Assembly: GCF_900104255.1 (NCBI RefSeq)
Contig: NZ_FNKZ01000002.1
Coordinates: 186,001-250,000, forward strand
DNA: 64,000 bases
Origin: Pseudoxanthomonas sp. CF385
GTDB taxonomy: Bacteria > Pseudomonadota > Gammaproteobacteria > Xanthomonadales > Xanthomonadaceae
Direction: 5' to 3'
Part shown: one piece after another, positions 9,307 through 18,759 of the stretch
How the letters are laid out: the number at the start of each line of letters is the position of its first letter
How positions within the stretch are numbered: position 1 is the stretch's first letter
The notes under the pieces: generated by a model
Seen by the model: the letters and a program-made list of their open reading frames with translations, nothing else
Databases searched by the model: none
What the model was told of the DNA's origin: nothing
Program-made: the position numbers and the translations under genes

Positions 9307-10212
9307 CTAGACCAGCGAGGAGACGATGGACAGCGGCGCGCGCGGACGTTGCGCCAGGGTGGCGGCCATGACCCGCGCCGTCTGCCGGTAGGCCTGCGCC
9401 ACCGCCGAATCGGGCGCGGCGACCACGACCGGCTGGCCGGCGTCGCCCTGCTCGCGAATGACGATGTCCAGCGGCAGGGAGCCCAGCAGCGGCACGCCGT
9501 ACTGCGCGGCCATGCGCTCGCCCCCGCCCTGGCCGAAGAGGTGCTCGACGTGGCCGCAGTGGGAGCACGTATGCACGGCCATGTTCTCGACGATGCCCAG
9601 CACCGGCACTTCCACCTTCTCGAACATCTTCAGCGCCTTCTTCGCATCCAGCGTGGCGATGTCCTGCGGCGTGGTGACGATGACCGCGCCGGCCACCGGG
9701 ATTTTCTGGGCCAGGGTCAGCTGGATGTCGCCCGTGCCCGGGGGCAGGTCGATCAACAGGTAGTCCAGGTCGCCCCAGAGCGTGTCGTTGAACAGCTGCA
9801 TCAGCGCGGAAGTGGCCATGGGGCCGCGCCAGATCATCGGCGTGTCCTGGTCGACCAGCAGGCCGATGGACATCGCCTCCACCCCGAACGCCCGCATCGG
9901 CTCGATGGACTTGTTATCCGGACTGTCGGGACGCCCGGACAGGCCCAGCATGGCGGGAAGGCTGGGACCGTAGACATCGGCGTCCAGCAGCCCGATGCGC
10001 GCGCCTTCGGCTGCCAGGGCCAAGGCGAGATTGACGGCGGTCGTCGACTTCCCCACCCCACCCTTGCCCGATCCGACCGCGATGACGTTGCGGACGCGGG
10101 GATGGGGGGACAGGGTGCCTTGGACGGCGTGGGTGCGGGGCCTGTCATAAACAGTCTTGATATCAGTCACTTGTGAAGCTCGGGTGTCGTTCGAATCGCA
10201 CCATTGTCTCAT
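9307..10212 (-). CDS. apbC: Mrp/ApbC family Fe-S cluster carrier ATPase
   Basis: A 301-residue P-loop NTPase of the Mrp/NBP35 family that binds and delivers Fe-S clusters. The deviant Walker A KGGVGKST is at residues 50-57, and DLPPGTGD is the Mrp signature. HTCSHCGH carries the CxxC cysteines that bridge a cluster between two subunits. The N-terminal MIP18-like domain found in longer homologues is absent. In E. coli, mrp is directly divergent from metG; here metG lies 10 kb away (20238) with a block of accessory genes in between. Confidence 0.93.
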   Translation of the reverse strand: MRQWCDSNDTRASQVTDIKTVYDRPRTHAVQGTLSPHPRVRNVIAVGSGKGGVGKSTTAVNLALALAAEGARIGLLDADVYGPSLPAMLGLSGRPDSPDNKSIEPMRAFGVEAMSIGLLVDQDTPMIWRGPMATSALMQLFNDTLWGDLDYLLIDLPPGTGDIQLTLAQKIPVAGAVIVTTPQDIATLDAKKALKMFEKVEVPVLGIVENMAVHTCSHCGHVEHLFGQGGGERMAAQYGVPLLGSLPLDIVIREQGDAGQPVVVAAPDSAVAQAYRQTARVMAATLAQRPRAPLSIVSSLV

Positions 10213-10263
10213 TCAGGCGCGGTGACGCTGACCTCAAGCGAACCTGAACGAACCCAGCGCACT

Positions 10264-10280
10264 CATGACTTTTGGTCATG
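10264..10280. promoter_or_regulatory. Palindrome upstream of the first TonB receptor
   Basis: CATGAC-TTTTG-GTCATG is a perfect 6-bp inverted repeat with a 5-base centre. Its centre is 149 bases upstream of the receptor ATG at 10421. A related palindrome (GTGAC-TTTC-GTCAC) occurs 157 bases upstream of the second receptor. Together they suggest a shared operator, although the arm spacing differs by one base. The surrounding 200 bases are AT-rich compared with the rest of the window. Confidence 0.45.
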
Positions 10281-10322
10281 CAGAGGAAAGAATAATGTGT
10301 TATGCGGATTACATTAATTTCA

Positions 10323-10416
10323 TGTTAACGTCGAATGCAGGACGCCCTTGTGCGGCCTGGATCACGGATTGATCCGCTTCGGGGTCGCTTCTCGTTCGGA
10401 TTTTTAGGGGATTCAC
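10323..10416 (+). promoter_or_regulatory. Conserved leader of the first TonB receptor
   Basis: Four blocks are shared, in the same order and nearly the same spacing, with the leader of the second receptor (13509-13600): TGTTAACGTCG at 10323, AGGACG at 10339, TGTGCGGCCTG at 10349 and TTTAGGGGATTCAC at 10403. The last block is identical in both copies and contains the AGGGGA ribosome-binding site, placed just before the ATG at 10421. The earlier blocks could be promoter elements or a structured 5' untranslated region. Confidence 0.55.
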
Positions 10417-10420
10417 CAAC

Positions 10421-13270
10421 ATGAACTACGGAAACGCGAAAGCGCTCCGTCGCAGCCGTCTTTGCGCGGCATTGATTGCGGCGATTGCGCTGCCGGGCGC
10501 AGGCCATGCGCTCGCTCAGAACGCTGACAGCCAGACCCAGGCGCCCGCGCAGGGCGAAGCCAGGACCCTCGACAAGGTGACGGTGACGGGTTCCCGCATC
10601 GCGCGTTCGCAGGTGGAAGGTCCCTCGCCGGTCACCGTCATCAGCGCCGAGCAGATCGAGGCAGAAGGCTTCGTTAGCGTCAACGACGCGCTGAAGACGC
10701 TGACCCAGAACTTCGGCGCTGTGCAGAACGAATTGAACTCCGCCGGCGGCTTCACGCCGAACGGCAGTCCGGTCAACCTGCGCGGCCTCGGCCCGGGCCG
10801 CACCCTGTTGCTGATCAACGGGCGCCGTGCCGCCGATTACCCCTTTCCGTACAACGGACAGAGCAATTTCCAGAACTTCGGCAACATCCCAACCGCCGCG
10901 GTCGATCGCATCGAACTCGTCGCCGGCGGTGCGTCCGCGATCTACGGATCCGACGCCGTGGCAGGTGTCGTCAACGTCATTCTGAAGAAAAATTACGAAG
11001 GCAACGTCCTGCAACTGCGCACGGGCACCACCACCACCGGCGGGGGCGACTACCTCGACCTGCAGTGGGTCGGCGGCAAGACGGGCGACAATTGGTCGAT
11101 CACCTACGCACTGCAGAAGTTCAACGACGAGACGGTATACGCCTACCAGCGCGACTTCATGGACTCGCGTGCTGACAATCCGCTGCCCGATGCCGACCTC
11201 GGCCCCGTCCCGGTATCCACGCTGCGCATCAGCCGTACGGGCACCAACACGCCGAACACCTACATCGCACCGCCGACAGGCGCATGCGCGCGTTTTGGCG
11301 GCGAATACGTGGATTACACATTCCGCACGCGTTACACCGCCCCCAACCCCCAAGCCGGTCAGCTCTATACGCTGGGCAACGCCTGCGGCTACTGGACGGA
11401 CGTAGGCTACCAGTCGATTGCGAACGGCAACGACGACTATGCCGGCTATCTCTTCGCCAACCTGGATCTTTCCAATGGCATCGAGCTTTGGACGAGCGCC
11501 CAGGCCTACTATTCGAAATCGGACCTGACGGGTGGTCTTGAAGCAATTCTCGGTCCGCACACGGACGGCGTCGGCGTCACCCAGACGTTCTTCGCAACGA
11601 ACCCCACGATCAATTCCAACGTCACCACGCAGCGCATCCTGACTCCGCAGGAAGTAGGCGGCATCGAGGCCACGCAGCAGAAGTTCACCGAAAAGTCGTT
11701 GGACGTCGCAGTAGGTGCACGCGGCACATTCGGCGAGCGGTTCGACTGGGACTTCACCCTCGGCCGCGCGGACTACAAGGCGGATCGCACCCGACCGCGT
11801 CTGGATGGTTCCGCCGTGACGGAGTGGTTCTTCGGCCAGCGCCTCAACACCACCGGCACGCCGCGCTACCTGATCAATCTGGATCGCTGGTACACCCCGC
11901 TAACCCCCGAGCAGTACCGCAACATGTCGTCGATCCTGAAGTACGACGCGCATTCCTGGGTCAACCAGGCCAGCTTCGTGCTCTCTGGCGATCTGTTCGA
12001 ACTGCCGGCCGGTCCGCTGGGCTTCGCGGCGGTCGTCGAAGGCACGAGCCAAGGCTACAAACTGCGTTCGCCTGAGGGCATCCTTCCGACGAACCGCACC
12101 GTCTACAACCTGACCGGCACCAACGGTGGCGGCGAACGTGACCGCTACGCGATCGGTGCGGAGTTCCGCATCCCGGTGTTCAGCATGCTCAACCTCAGCG
12201 TGTCGGGCCGCTGGGACAAGTACGACGACATCACCAATGTCGATGACGCCAAGACCTGGGGCGCGGGCCTCGAGTTCCGTCCGCTGGATAGTTTGCTTTT
12301 CCGCGGCAACTACGCCACCAGCTTCAAGGCCCCGGATATGCACTTCGTCTACAACGAAGGCAGCGGCAGCTTCTCCAACGTACTGGATACGTACCGTTGC
12401 TTGAATGCGGGACTTGTCGCCGGATCGTCGACGTGCGCCACGACGACGTATACGTACTCGATGTTCGCGACCAGCATGGGCGAGCCTACGTTGGAAGAGG
12501 AAGAGGGCAAGTCCTGGTCGGCGGGCCTGGTATGGGATATCACGGACTCTCTGTCCATTTCGGCGGATTACTACGACATTCGCCTGGAAGGCGCCGTCAC
12601 GACGTTGAGCAGCACCTTCATCATCGACGCGGAAGGTGGCTGCCGCACCGGCTTGACGCGCAATCGCAACCCCTACCAATTCGCGCTGGACTCGGCGTTT
12701 TGCCAGGAGATCCTGAGCCGCGTCACCCGTACGGCAGCCCCGGGCGAGCCGACGGACCGCGTCACCGGCATCCGCAGCGGCCCGGTCAACCAGGCCTACC
12801 AGCGCGTGACCGGTATCGACGCCGAGGTCAACTGGCGTCTCGATACGGATCGCCTTGGCGACTTCCGTTGGCAAGTGGCGTGGACGCATACGCTCAAGAG
12901 CCAGCGCCAGACCTTTGCGACCGATGCGTTGGAAGAGGATTGGCGTGACGATTTGACCAACTTTGACTTCCGCAGCCGCGTGCGGGGCTCGGTGGGTTGG
13001 TCGCGGGATGACTGGTCGGCGAACGTGTTCGCGACGCGCTACGGCTCCTTGCCGAACTGGCAGGAAACGGGTCGCATCGCCCCATACATCGTCTGGAACG
13101 TGAATGTCGGCAAGGAAATCACCGAGAACCTGGACCTGACGCTGTTCGTGAACAACGTCTTCAACAAGTTCCACCCGGAAGACGCGGGCTACAACACCTA
13201 CCCCTACTTCTGGCGCGCCTACAGCCCCATGGGCCGCGAGATCTCGGCGCAGGTGGAGTACAGGTTCTAA
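10421..13270 (+). CDS. TonB-dependent outer-membrane receptor (first of a pair)
   Basis: A 949-residue TonB-dependent receptor that should take up a large substrate across the outer membrane. The signal peptide ends near ALAQ (residue 33). A TonB-box-like TLDKVTVTGSRI follows, then the plug domain with PSPVTVISAEQIEAEGF, VNLRGLGPGRTLLLINGRR and the marker VAGGASAIYGSDAVAGVVNV. The remainder is a 22-strand barrel, ending in the aromatic residue of VEYRF, as outer-membrane assembly requires. Its closest relative in the window is the next gene, which matches it in plug motifs, length and leader. With the nearby secreted S9 peptidase, a peptide-like substrate is a reasonable inference. It ends at a strong terminator. 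Confidence 0.92.
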   Translation: MNYGNAKALRRSRLCAALIAAIALPGAGHALAQNADSQTQAPAQGEARTLDKVTVTGSRIARSQVEGPSPVTVISAEQIEAEGFVSVNDALKTLTQNFGAVQNELNSAGGFTPNGSPVNLRGLGPGRTLLLINGRRAADYPFPYNGQSNFQNFGNIPTAAVDRIELVAGGASAIYGSDAVAGVVNVILKKNYEGNVLQLRTGTTTTGGGDYLDLQWVGGKTGDNWSITYALQKFNDETVYAYQRDFMDSRADNPLPDADLGPVPVSTLRISRTGTNTPNTYIAPPTGACARFGGEYVDYTFRTRYTAPNPQAGQLYTLGNACGYWTDVGYQSIANGNDDYAGYLFANLDLSNGIELWTSAQAYYSKSDLTGGLEAILGPHTDGVGVTQTFFATNPTINSNVTTQRILTPQEVGGIEATQQKFTEKSLDVAVGARGTFGERFDWDFTLGRADYKADRTRPRLDGSAVTEWFFGQRLNTTGTPRYLINLDRWYTPLTPEQYRNMSSILKYDAHSWVNQASFVLSGDLFELPAGPLGFAAVVEGTSQGYKLRSPEGILPTNRTVYNLTGTNGGGERDRYAIGAEFRIPVFSMLNLSVSGRWDKYDDITNVDDAKTWGAGLEFRPLDSLLFRGNYATSFKAPDMHFVYNEGSGSFSNVLDTYRCLNAGLVAGSSTCATTTYTYSMFATSMGEPTLEEEEGKSWSAGLVWDITDSLSISADYYDIRLEGAVTTLSSTFIIDAEGGCRTGLTRNRNPYQFALDSAFCQEILSRVTRTAAPGEPTDRVTGIRSGPVNQAYQRVTGIDAEVNWRLDTDRLGDFRWQVAWTHTLKSQRQTFATDALEEDWRDDLTNFDFRSRVRGSVGWSRDDWSANVFATRYGSLPNWQETGRIAPYIVWNVNVGKEITENLDLTLFVNNVFNKFHPEDAGYNTYPYFWRAYSPMGREISAQVEYRF

Positions 13271-13295
13271 GCATCACCCTCGCTATCGCAACACA

Positions 13296-13323
13296 AGCCC
13301 GGTGGCGACACCGGGCTTTTTTT
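13296..13323 (+). terminator. Rho-independent terminator after the first TonB receptor
   Basis: A perfect 9-bp stem, AGCCCGGTG with CACCGGGCT around a GCGA loop, is followed by six or more T residues. It lies 25 bases after the receptor stop codon, so the two receptors are separate transcription units. Confidence 0.88.
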
Positions 13324-13440
13324 CTGCCCGAGAGGCCCCCGGGCAGCAGTCTCAAACACTAATGAGACCACCGGGACCCAGTTAAGCCAAGTACGAAGCG
13401 TGACGGCACGCATGTCTCGCGAAGCGCAAAAGGCCAAATT
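13324..13440. other. Intergenic spacer between the two TonB receptors
   Basis: The gap between the receptor genes is 335 bases (13271-13605). Apart from the terminator at its left end and the regulatory sites at its right end, this part shows no open frame, RNA gene or repeat that I can support. It becomes AT-rich toward 13440, as expected for an upstream promoter region. Confidence 0.5.
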
Positions 13441-13456
13441 TGTGACTTTCGTCACT
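13441..13456. promoter_or_regulatory. CRP/Clp-type binding site before the second TonB receptor
   Basis: TGTGA-CTTTCG-TCACT matches the CRP-family consensus TGTGA-N6-TCACA at nine of ten specified bases, and it is flanked by A/T runs as usual for such sites. Xanthomonads encode the CRP homologue Clp, which recognises this consensus. The centre is 157 bases upstream of the ATG at 13606. No clear -35/-10 pair can be assigned, so activation versus repression cannot be decided from sequence. Confidence 0.55.
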
Positions 13457-13508
13457 AAAAATTCAGTAATTTAAATAACATCTCCATATGCTAGGCCCCT
13501 TCACGACG

Positions 13509-13600
13509 TGTTAACGTCGGGTTACGAGGACGTTCATGTGCGACCTGACTGAGGGACCAGTCCATTGGGCCGCATCCATAGACAGCTTTAGGGGATTCAC
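13509..13600 (+). promoter_or_regulatory. Conserved leader of the second TonB receptor
   Basis: This region repeats the block order of the first receptor leader: TGTTAACGTCG at 13509, AGGACG at 13527, TGTGCGACCTG at 13537 and TTTAGGGGATTCAC at 13587. The distance from the first block to the ATG is 97 bases here and 98 in the first copy. Coding regions diverge more than these blocks, which implies selection on the leader or retention from a duplication. Confidence 0.55.
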
Positions 13601-13605
13601 AACAC

Positions 13606-16512
13606 ATGTCAGTTCGCCACACGAATGCGCTCAAGCGCAGCCGCCTGAGCGCCGCATTGTTCGCGGCCATCATCCTTCCGACCGCCGCCAGCGCCTTTGC
13701 CCAGGAGGCCGCGTCCAGCGACGCATCCCAGCCGACCTCCACCTTGGACAAGGTCACGGTCGTCGGTTCGCGCATCAAGCGCACCGAAGTCGAAGGCCCT
13801 GCGCCCGTCGTCGTCATTTCGCGCGACCAGATTGATCGCGAGGGCTTCCAGACGGTCGGCGACATGCTGCAGACCCTGACGCAGAACACGACGGGCTCCT
13901 TCACAGGTGATCTGGCCGTCACCGGCTTCACTCCGAATGCCCAGGTGGTCAACCTCCGCAACCTCGGCCCGGGCTACACCCTGACCCTGATCAACGGTCG
14001 CCGCCCCGCCCAGTACCCCCAGCCCTACAACCGCGACAACAATGTCGTGAACGTCCGTGCGATCCCGTCCGCGATGGTGGAGCGCGTGGAAGTGCTGACG
14101 GGCGGCGCATCCGCCATCTACGGTTCCGACGCCGTCGCCGGTGTCGTGAACATCGTGCTGCGCGAGAACTTCGACGGCACGATGATCCGCGGCACCGTCG
14201 GCACGACGGTCGCAGGCGGCGACTCCGCCAAAATCGAACTGAGCGGCGGCCGCACCGGCGAGCGCTGGAGCACCACGTTCGGCGTGCAGGCCGGTGTCGA
14301 GGAGCCCATCTGGGGCTACCAGCGCGACTTCATGGCCGACACCCGCAATGGTCCGCTGGGCGCGCAGTTCACCAACCCGGCGCTGTCGCTGGCCGCGCTG
14401 CGCATCAATACCGCGAACAGCGCCCTGACGACCAGCGTCTACTATCCCGGCCAGGAAGTCTGCGATCGCTTCGGCTACACGACGGTCACGACGGCCGCGC
14501 GCGGCACCTACTGCGGTGGTTTCACCCAGTCCGCCTCACGCACCATCACCAACTCCGACAAGTATTTCGCCCTCTACAACCACTCGACCTTCGACATCAC
14601 CGACAACACGCAGCTGTTCGGCAGCGTCAATGTCTACAAGAGCGATGCCGAGTCGAGCTCGGGCACCGAGTTCTGGTCCACGTCCTCCAGCCCGTTCAAT
14701 CGCACGCAGCCGACTGCGCTGTCGCCGCTGGGTAGCCAGCTGCCTGGCTACTACGACGCGAGCCTCGGTCAGTTCACCTTCCTGCAGCGCGTCTTCAATC
14801 CGTTCGAACTGGGTGGCAACGAAGCCGCCACCACCATGTACGACGAGCTGACGTGGGATGCGCTCATCGGCGTCAAGGGCACCTTCGCGGATCGTTTCGA
14901 CTGGGAAGCCACCTTCTCGCACGGCCGTTACGAGTACGAAGCCGACCGCCCGCGCCTGCTCGCCAAGGCGGTGCACGACTACTTCCTGGGCCCGCTCCAA
15001 GGCTGGCGCGCATCGCCGCAGGGCACGCTGTATCCGATCTATTCGCTGAACCTCGAGCACTGGAACAACCCGATCACGCCTGCGATCTACCAGTCCCTGT
15101 CGACGCGCGCGGTCAACACCGCGGTCACGACGTCCAGCACCGCCAACTTCAACGTCGCCGGCGACCTGTTCGAACTGCCCGCCGGTGCGGTGAGCTTCGC
15201 CGCCGTGCTGGAAGCCGGCCGCCAGACGTTTGATCTGAACAGCGATCCGCGCACCAGCGCAACGCGCCCGTACGACGACCAGACGATCTTCAACCTGAGC
15301 AGTTCCGGCCGCACGTACGGCGAGCGCAACCGTTATGCGCTGGGAACCGAGGTGCGCGTGCCGATCCTCGACAGCCTGACCGCCAACCTGGCGGGTCGCT
15401 ACGACAAGTACGACGACATCACCGCGGTCGATGACGCCGTCACCTCGATGCTGGGTCTGGAGTGGCGCCCCTTCAGCAACCTGCTGCTGCGCGGCTCGTA
15501 CGCCACGAGCTTCCGCGCTCCGGACATGCAGATGGTCTTCGCGGAAGGCGCCGCATCGTTCGCCGCCGCCGTCGACCAGTACGCCTGCCGCGCAGGCGTG
15601 GGTGTGGCCAGCGCCCTCGGCCCGCGCTCGCTGGGCGTGTGCCAGACGACGCCGTCCGATCCCACGGTCTACACCATCCAGACCGCCATCGCAGGCAACA
15701 CGCTGCTGGAAGAGGAGAAGGGCACGTCGATTGGCTACGGCTTCGTGTGGGACATCGTCGACGACATGTCGCTGTCGGTCGACTACTACCGCATCAAGCT
15801 GGAAGACCAGGCGCTGAACCTGCCGCCGGCGACGCTGCTGGCCGACGAAGCCAATTGCCGCATCGGCAGCTACGCCAACGGCACGCCGTTCGAGTATGGA
15901 TCCAGCTCGGTCTATTGCCAGAACGTCTACAACCTGATCCAGCGCGCGGGCGGCACGACCGATGGCCCCATCCAGCGGGTGAATTCGGCGTACATCAATG
16001 CTTCGCTGACCGATACCAGCGGCATCGATGCCACGTACAAGTACCGACTGGACACCGATCGCATCGGCACCTTCCGCCTCGATCTGGGTTACTCCATTGT
16101 GCTTACCAACAAGTACAAGCAGAGCGACGACGACCAGTTGATCGACTACCGCGACACCGCCAGCCTGTACAACTCGCGTAGCCGCGCCCGTGGCTCGTTG
16201 AACTGGACGATCGGCGACTGGTCGACGACCGTGTTCGGCGTTCGCTACGGCACGGTCCGCAACGCCGCCGGCGCGGACTTCACCAACGCAGCGGGCGTCT
16301 ACTCGCCGCTGCGCCTGAAGCCGTACATGCTCTACAACCTGGCGGTCGAGCGTAAGTTCGGCGACAATGTCCGCGCCACGCTGCAGGTGGCGAACGTGTT
16401 CAACAACCAGTACCGCTACGACTCGAGCCAGGGTTACCCGTTCTTCAACGCGTACAACGGCTCCGACCCGTACGGTCGCCGCTTCAACCTGTCGGTGGCA
16501 TACTCGTTCTGA
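13606..16512 (+). CDS. TonB-dependent outer-membrane receptor (second of a pair)
   Basis: A 968-residue paralogue of the preceding receptor. The signal peptide (hydrophobic LSAALFAAIILPTAASAFAQ) is followed by STLDKVTVVGSRI, the plug segments PAPVVVISRDQIDREGF, VNLRNLGPGYTLTLINGRR and LTGGASAIYGSDAVAGVVNI, and a long barrel that ends in VAYSF. Several barrel segments are shared with the first copy, such as AGRYDKYDDIT, YATSFRAPDMQMVF and LLEEEKG. The loops between them differ strongly, which suggests paralogues with related but distinct ligands. It has its own upstream palindrome and leader and its own terminator. Confidence 0.92.
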   Translation: MSVRHTNALKRSRLSAALFAAIILPTAASAFAQEAASSDASQPTSTLDKVTVVGSRIKRTEVEGPAPVVVISRDQIDREGFQTVGDMLQTLTQNTTGSFTGDLAVTGFTPNAQVVNLRNLGPGYTLTLINGRRPAQYPQPYNRDNNVVNVRAIPSAMVERVEVLTGGASAIYGSDAVAGVVNIVLRENFDGTMIRGTVGTTVAGGDSAKIELSGGRTGERWSTTFGVQAGVEEPIWGYQRDFMADTRNGPLGAQFTNPALSLAALRINTANSALTTSVYYPGQEVCDRFGYTTVTTAARGTYCGGFTQSASRTITNSDKYFALYNHSTFDITDNTQLFGSVNVYKSDAESSSGTEFWSTSSSPFNRTQPTALSPLGSQLPGYYDASLGQFTFLQRVFNPFELGGNEAATTMYDELTWDALIGVKGTFADRFDWEATFSHGRYEYEADRPRLLAKAVHDYFLGPLQGWRASPQGTLYPIYSLNLEHWNNPITPAIYQSLSTRAVNTAVTTSSTANFNVAGDLFELPAGAVSFAAVLEAGRQTFDLNSDPRTSATRPYDDQTIFNLSSSGRTYGERNRYALGTEVRVPILDSLTANLAGRYDKYDDITAVDDAVTSMLGLEWRPFSNLLLRGSYATSFRAPDMQMVFAEGAASFAAAVDQYACRAGVGVASALGPRSLGVCQTTPSDPTVYTIQTAIAGNTLLEEEKGTSIGYGFVWDIVDDMSLSVDYYRIKLEDQALNLPPATLLADEANCRIGSYANGTPFEYGSSSVYCQNVYNLIQRAGGTTDGPIQRVNSAYINASLTDTSGIDATYKYRLDTDRIGTFRLDLGYSIVLTNKYKQSDDDQLIDYRDTASLYNSRSRARGSLNWTIGDWSTTVFGVRYGTVRNAAGADFTNAAGVYSPLRLKPYMLYNLAVERKFGDNVRATLQVANVFNNQYRYDSSQGYPFFNAYNGSDPYGRRFNLSVAYSF

Positions 16513-16532
16513 GTACCGATGGATGCTTCACC

Positions 16533-16562
16533 AAGGGCCCGGTCTTCCGGGCCCTTGCTTTT
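16533..16562 (+). terminator. Rho-independent terminator after the second TonB receptor
   Basis: A perfect 10-bp stem, AAGGGCCCGG with CCGGGCCCTT and a TCTT loop, is followed by GCTTTT. It starts 21 bases after the receptor stop codon. Confidence 0.82.
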
Positions 16563-16657
16563 GGGGAACCGCAATCGGGCCGGGGAAGCGGCCCGTGGCG
16601 CCAACAACACAGTCCGGGCATGCGATGCGCACCGGCAGGACCAGAATGGAGAAGACG

Positions 16658-18631
16658 ATGTCACCGATTCGAGGGGTAGTGGCTCTCGCCTTCCTTGCTT
16701 GCGCGCCGTTTGCCGCGGCCGGCAAGGATGTCCAGCCGATCAAGGATTTCGTCGAACATCCGTCATTCGGAAGCGCGAAGATCTCGCCGAAAGGGGAGTA
16801 CCTGGCCATCACGGTTGATCGGGGCGACCAGGACGTCCTGACGGTGATGAGGACCAGCGACCTGAATATCCTCAAGGTCAACATCCTCCCGGACAAGAAG
16901 AGCGTCGGAAGCTTCTACTGGACCAGTCCCGACCGCCTCATGTTCAATGCCGTGCGGAAGATGGGCGGCTACGCGCAACCGTTCGCGACGGGCGAGTGGT
17001 ACGCCGTGAACGCGGACGGCAGCCAGCCCCGCCCCCTCATCTTCTACGGCACCCGCGACGCCACCCAGCGCGGCAAAGCCGTAGGCGCCGAGCGCTTCAG
17101 CCTGCTCGACACGCTGACGCAGGACGACGAGAACGTGATCATGCAGGTGACTTCGCCGCGCTCGGTCGACGGCTCGGGCACCGAGATCGTACGCATGGAC
17201 ACCGTCAGCGGCCGCCGCACTTCACTGGGCCGCGCACCGAAGGAGAACTGCAGCGTCGCCCTGGATGCGGCCAAACTTCCACGCTTCGCGGTCTGCTATT
17301 CCAGCAAGAACGAAGATGGCGAATTCGACGAGCGCACCGAGCTCTATCGACGCGACGACAAGGCGTGGACCCTGGTCAATGCTTCCCGGTCCGACGGAAA
17401 GCACCTGGACATCATCACCACCACCACCAATGGCACCGTCTATGCCTCCCAGGACGACGGCAAGGCACCGGCCGCGGTGGGCACGCTCGATACGGCTACG
17501 GGCGAATTCAAGTTGCTTTTCCAGGACCCTGTCGCGGAAGTCTCCGACTACATCTGGTCCACGGACGAGAGCACGCTGATCGGTGTCGTGACCCAAGCCG
17601 GCGCGCCCGCGATCAAACTGCTGGACGAGACCCATCCCGATGCCGAGACCTACGCATCGCTCGCGGGGGCCTTCGAGGGCCAGATGGTCGACTTCTCCAG
17701 CTATACGCAGGATGGGAAGAAAGTCATCGTCAGCGTCTATAGCGACAGCAATCCAGGCGAGCTTTATCTGTACGATCGCGACGCGGGCAAGGCCCGCTTC
17801 CTGATGCAGCGTCGTCCACAGCTGGACAAAGCCAGGATGGGGTCGGTAAAGCCCTTCAATGTCGCGACAAGGGATGGCAAGCGCGTCTATGGCTACTTGA
17901 CGCTCCCCCATGGCTCGAACGGCAAGAACCTGCCGCTCATCGTGAACCCGCACGGCGGCCCGATCGGTCCGCGTGACAATTGGGCATTCAATTGGGAAAC
18001 CCAATTGTTGGCCAGCCGCGGCTACGCGGTGCTGCAAGTCAATTACCGTGGCTCTGGCGGATTCGGGAAAGCGTTTCGGGATGCGGGCCATACGCAATGG
18101 GCGCAGGGAATCCAGAACGACATCCTCGATGCTACGCAATGGGCGATCCAGAACGGTTACGCCAACAAGGATCGCGTCTGCATCTACGGCGGCAGCTTTG
18201 GCGGCTATTCGTCGCTGATGGCACCGATTCGCGCGCCCGGCGTATTCAAGTGTACCTTCGGCTACGTCGGCGTCTACGACATCGACATGATGTTCAAGAA
18301 GGGCGATATTCCGGAAACCGAATCCGGCCAACGCTTCCTGCGCCGAACCCACGGCACCGATGCCAAGGTCTGGGCGGAGAACTCGCCAGCCAAACGCGCC
18401 GGCGAAGTCAAGATTCCGGTCTACCTCGCAGCGGGAGCCAGGGACGTGCGCACGCCACCCGAGCAGACCGAGCTGATGAACAAGGCGCTGGTCGCTGCGG
18501 GGAATCCACCGGAAGGCATGATCATCCAATCCGGCGAGATGCACGGTTTCTACGACGTGGAGAATCGCATCAAACTCTACGAGGCGATGCTGGCGTTCTT
18601 CTCGCGCCACATAGGCGATGATGCGAACTGA
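16658..18631 (+). CDS. Secreted S9 family (prolyl-oligopeptidase type) peptidase
   Basis: A 657-residue exported serine peptidase. The signal peptide is MSPIRGVVALAFLACAPFAAAG; an ATG at 16646 is an alternative start, but 16658 has a better placed GGAG. The N-terminal half is a beta-propeller-like region with WD-like repeats. The C-terminal alpha/beta-hydrolase domain contains NPHGGP and the nucleophile Ser513 in GGSFGGYSS. The triad is completed by Asp596 in AAGARDVRTPPEQ and His629 in SGEMHGFYD. Such enzymes trim short peptides. Its position behind two TonB receptors suggests it processes the imported substrate. Some S9 members beside TonB receptors are lasso-peptide isopeptidases, but no lasso cluster is visible here. 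Base composition is slightly less GC-rich than the flanks. Confidence 0.88.
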   Translation: MSPIRGVVALAFLACAPFAAAGKDVQPIKDFVEHPSFGSAKISPKGEYLAITVDRGDQDVLTVMRTSDLNILKVNILPDKKSVGSFYWTSPDRLMFNAVRKMGGYAQPFATGEWYAVNADGSQPRPLIFYGTRDATQRGKAVGAERFSLLDTLTQDDENVIMQVTSPRSVDGSGTEIVRMDTVSGRRTSLGRAPKENCSVALDAAKLPRFAVCYSSKNEDGEFDERTELYRRDDKAWTLVNASRSDGKHLDIITTTTNGTVYASQDDGKAPAAVGTLDTATGEFKLLFQDPVAEVSDYIWSTDESTLIGVVTQAGAPAIKLLDETHPDAETYASLAGAFEGQMVDFSSYTQDGKKVIVSVYSDSNPGELYLYDRDAGKARFLMQRRPQLDKARMGSVKPFNVATRDGKRVYGYLTLPHGSNGKNLPLIVNPHGGPIGPRDNWAFNWETQLLASRGYAVLQVNYRGSGGFGKAFRDAGHTQWAQGIQNDILDATQWAIQNGYANKDRVCIYGGSFGGYSSLMAPIRAPGVFKCTFGYVGVYDIDMMFKKGDIPETESGQRFLRRTHGTDAKVWAENSPAKRAGEVKIPVYLAAGARDVRTPPEQTELMNKALVAAGNPPEGMIIQSGEMHGFYDVENRIKLYEAMLAFFSRHIGDDAN

Positions 18632-18759
18632 ATCTGTGCCACGGGGCCGCAAGGGCGCGCCCCGCTACCCTGGAGCATCATGACTTCCGGTAGAGGCCAG
18701 CCCATCCATGATGTCGCAGCATTGGACGACACCCAGGATCGGGTATTGAGGAAGGAACC

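Noticed and set aside
16658..18631. S9 peptidase as a lasso-peptide isopeptidase
   Set aside because: No lasso precursor, cyclase or protease genes lie nearby; the TonB receptors alone are not enough.
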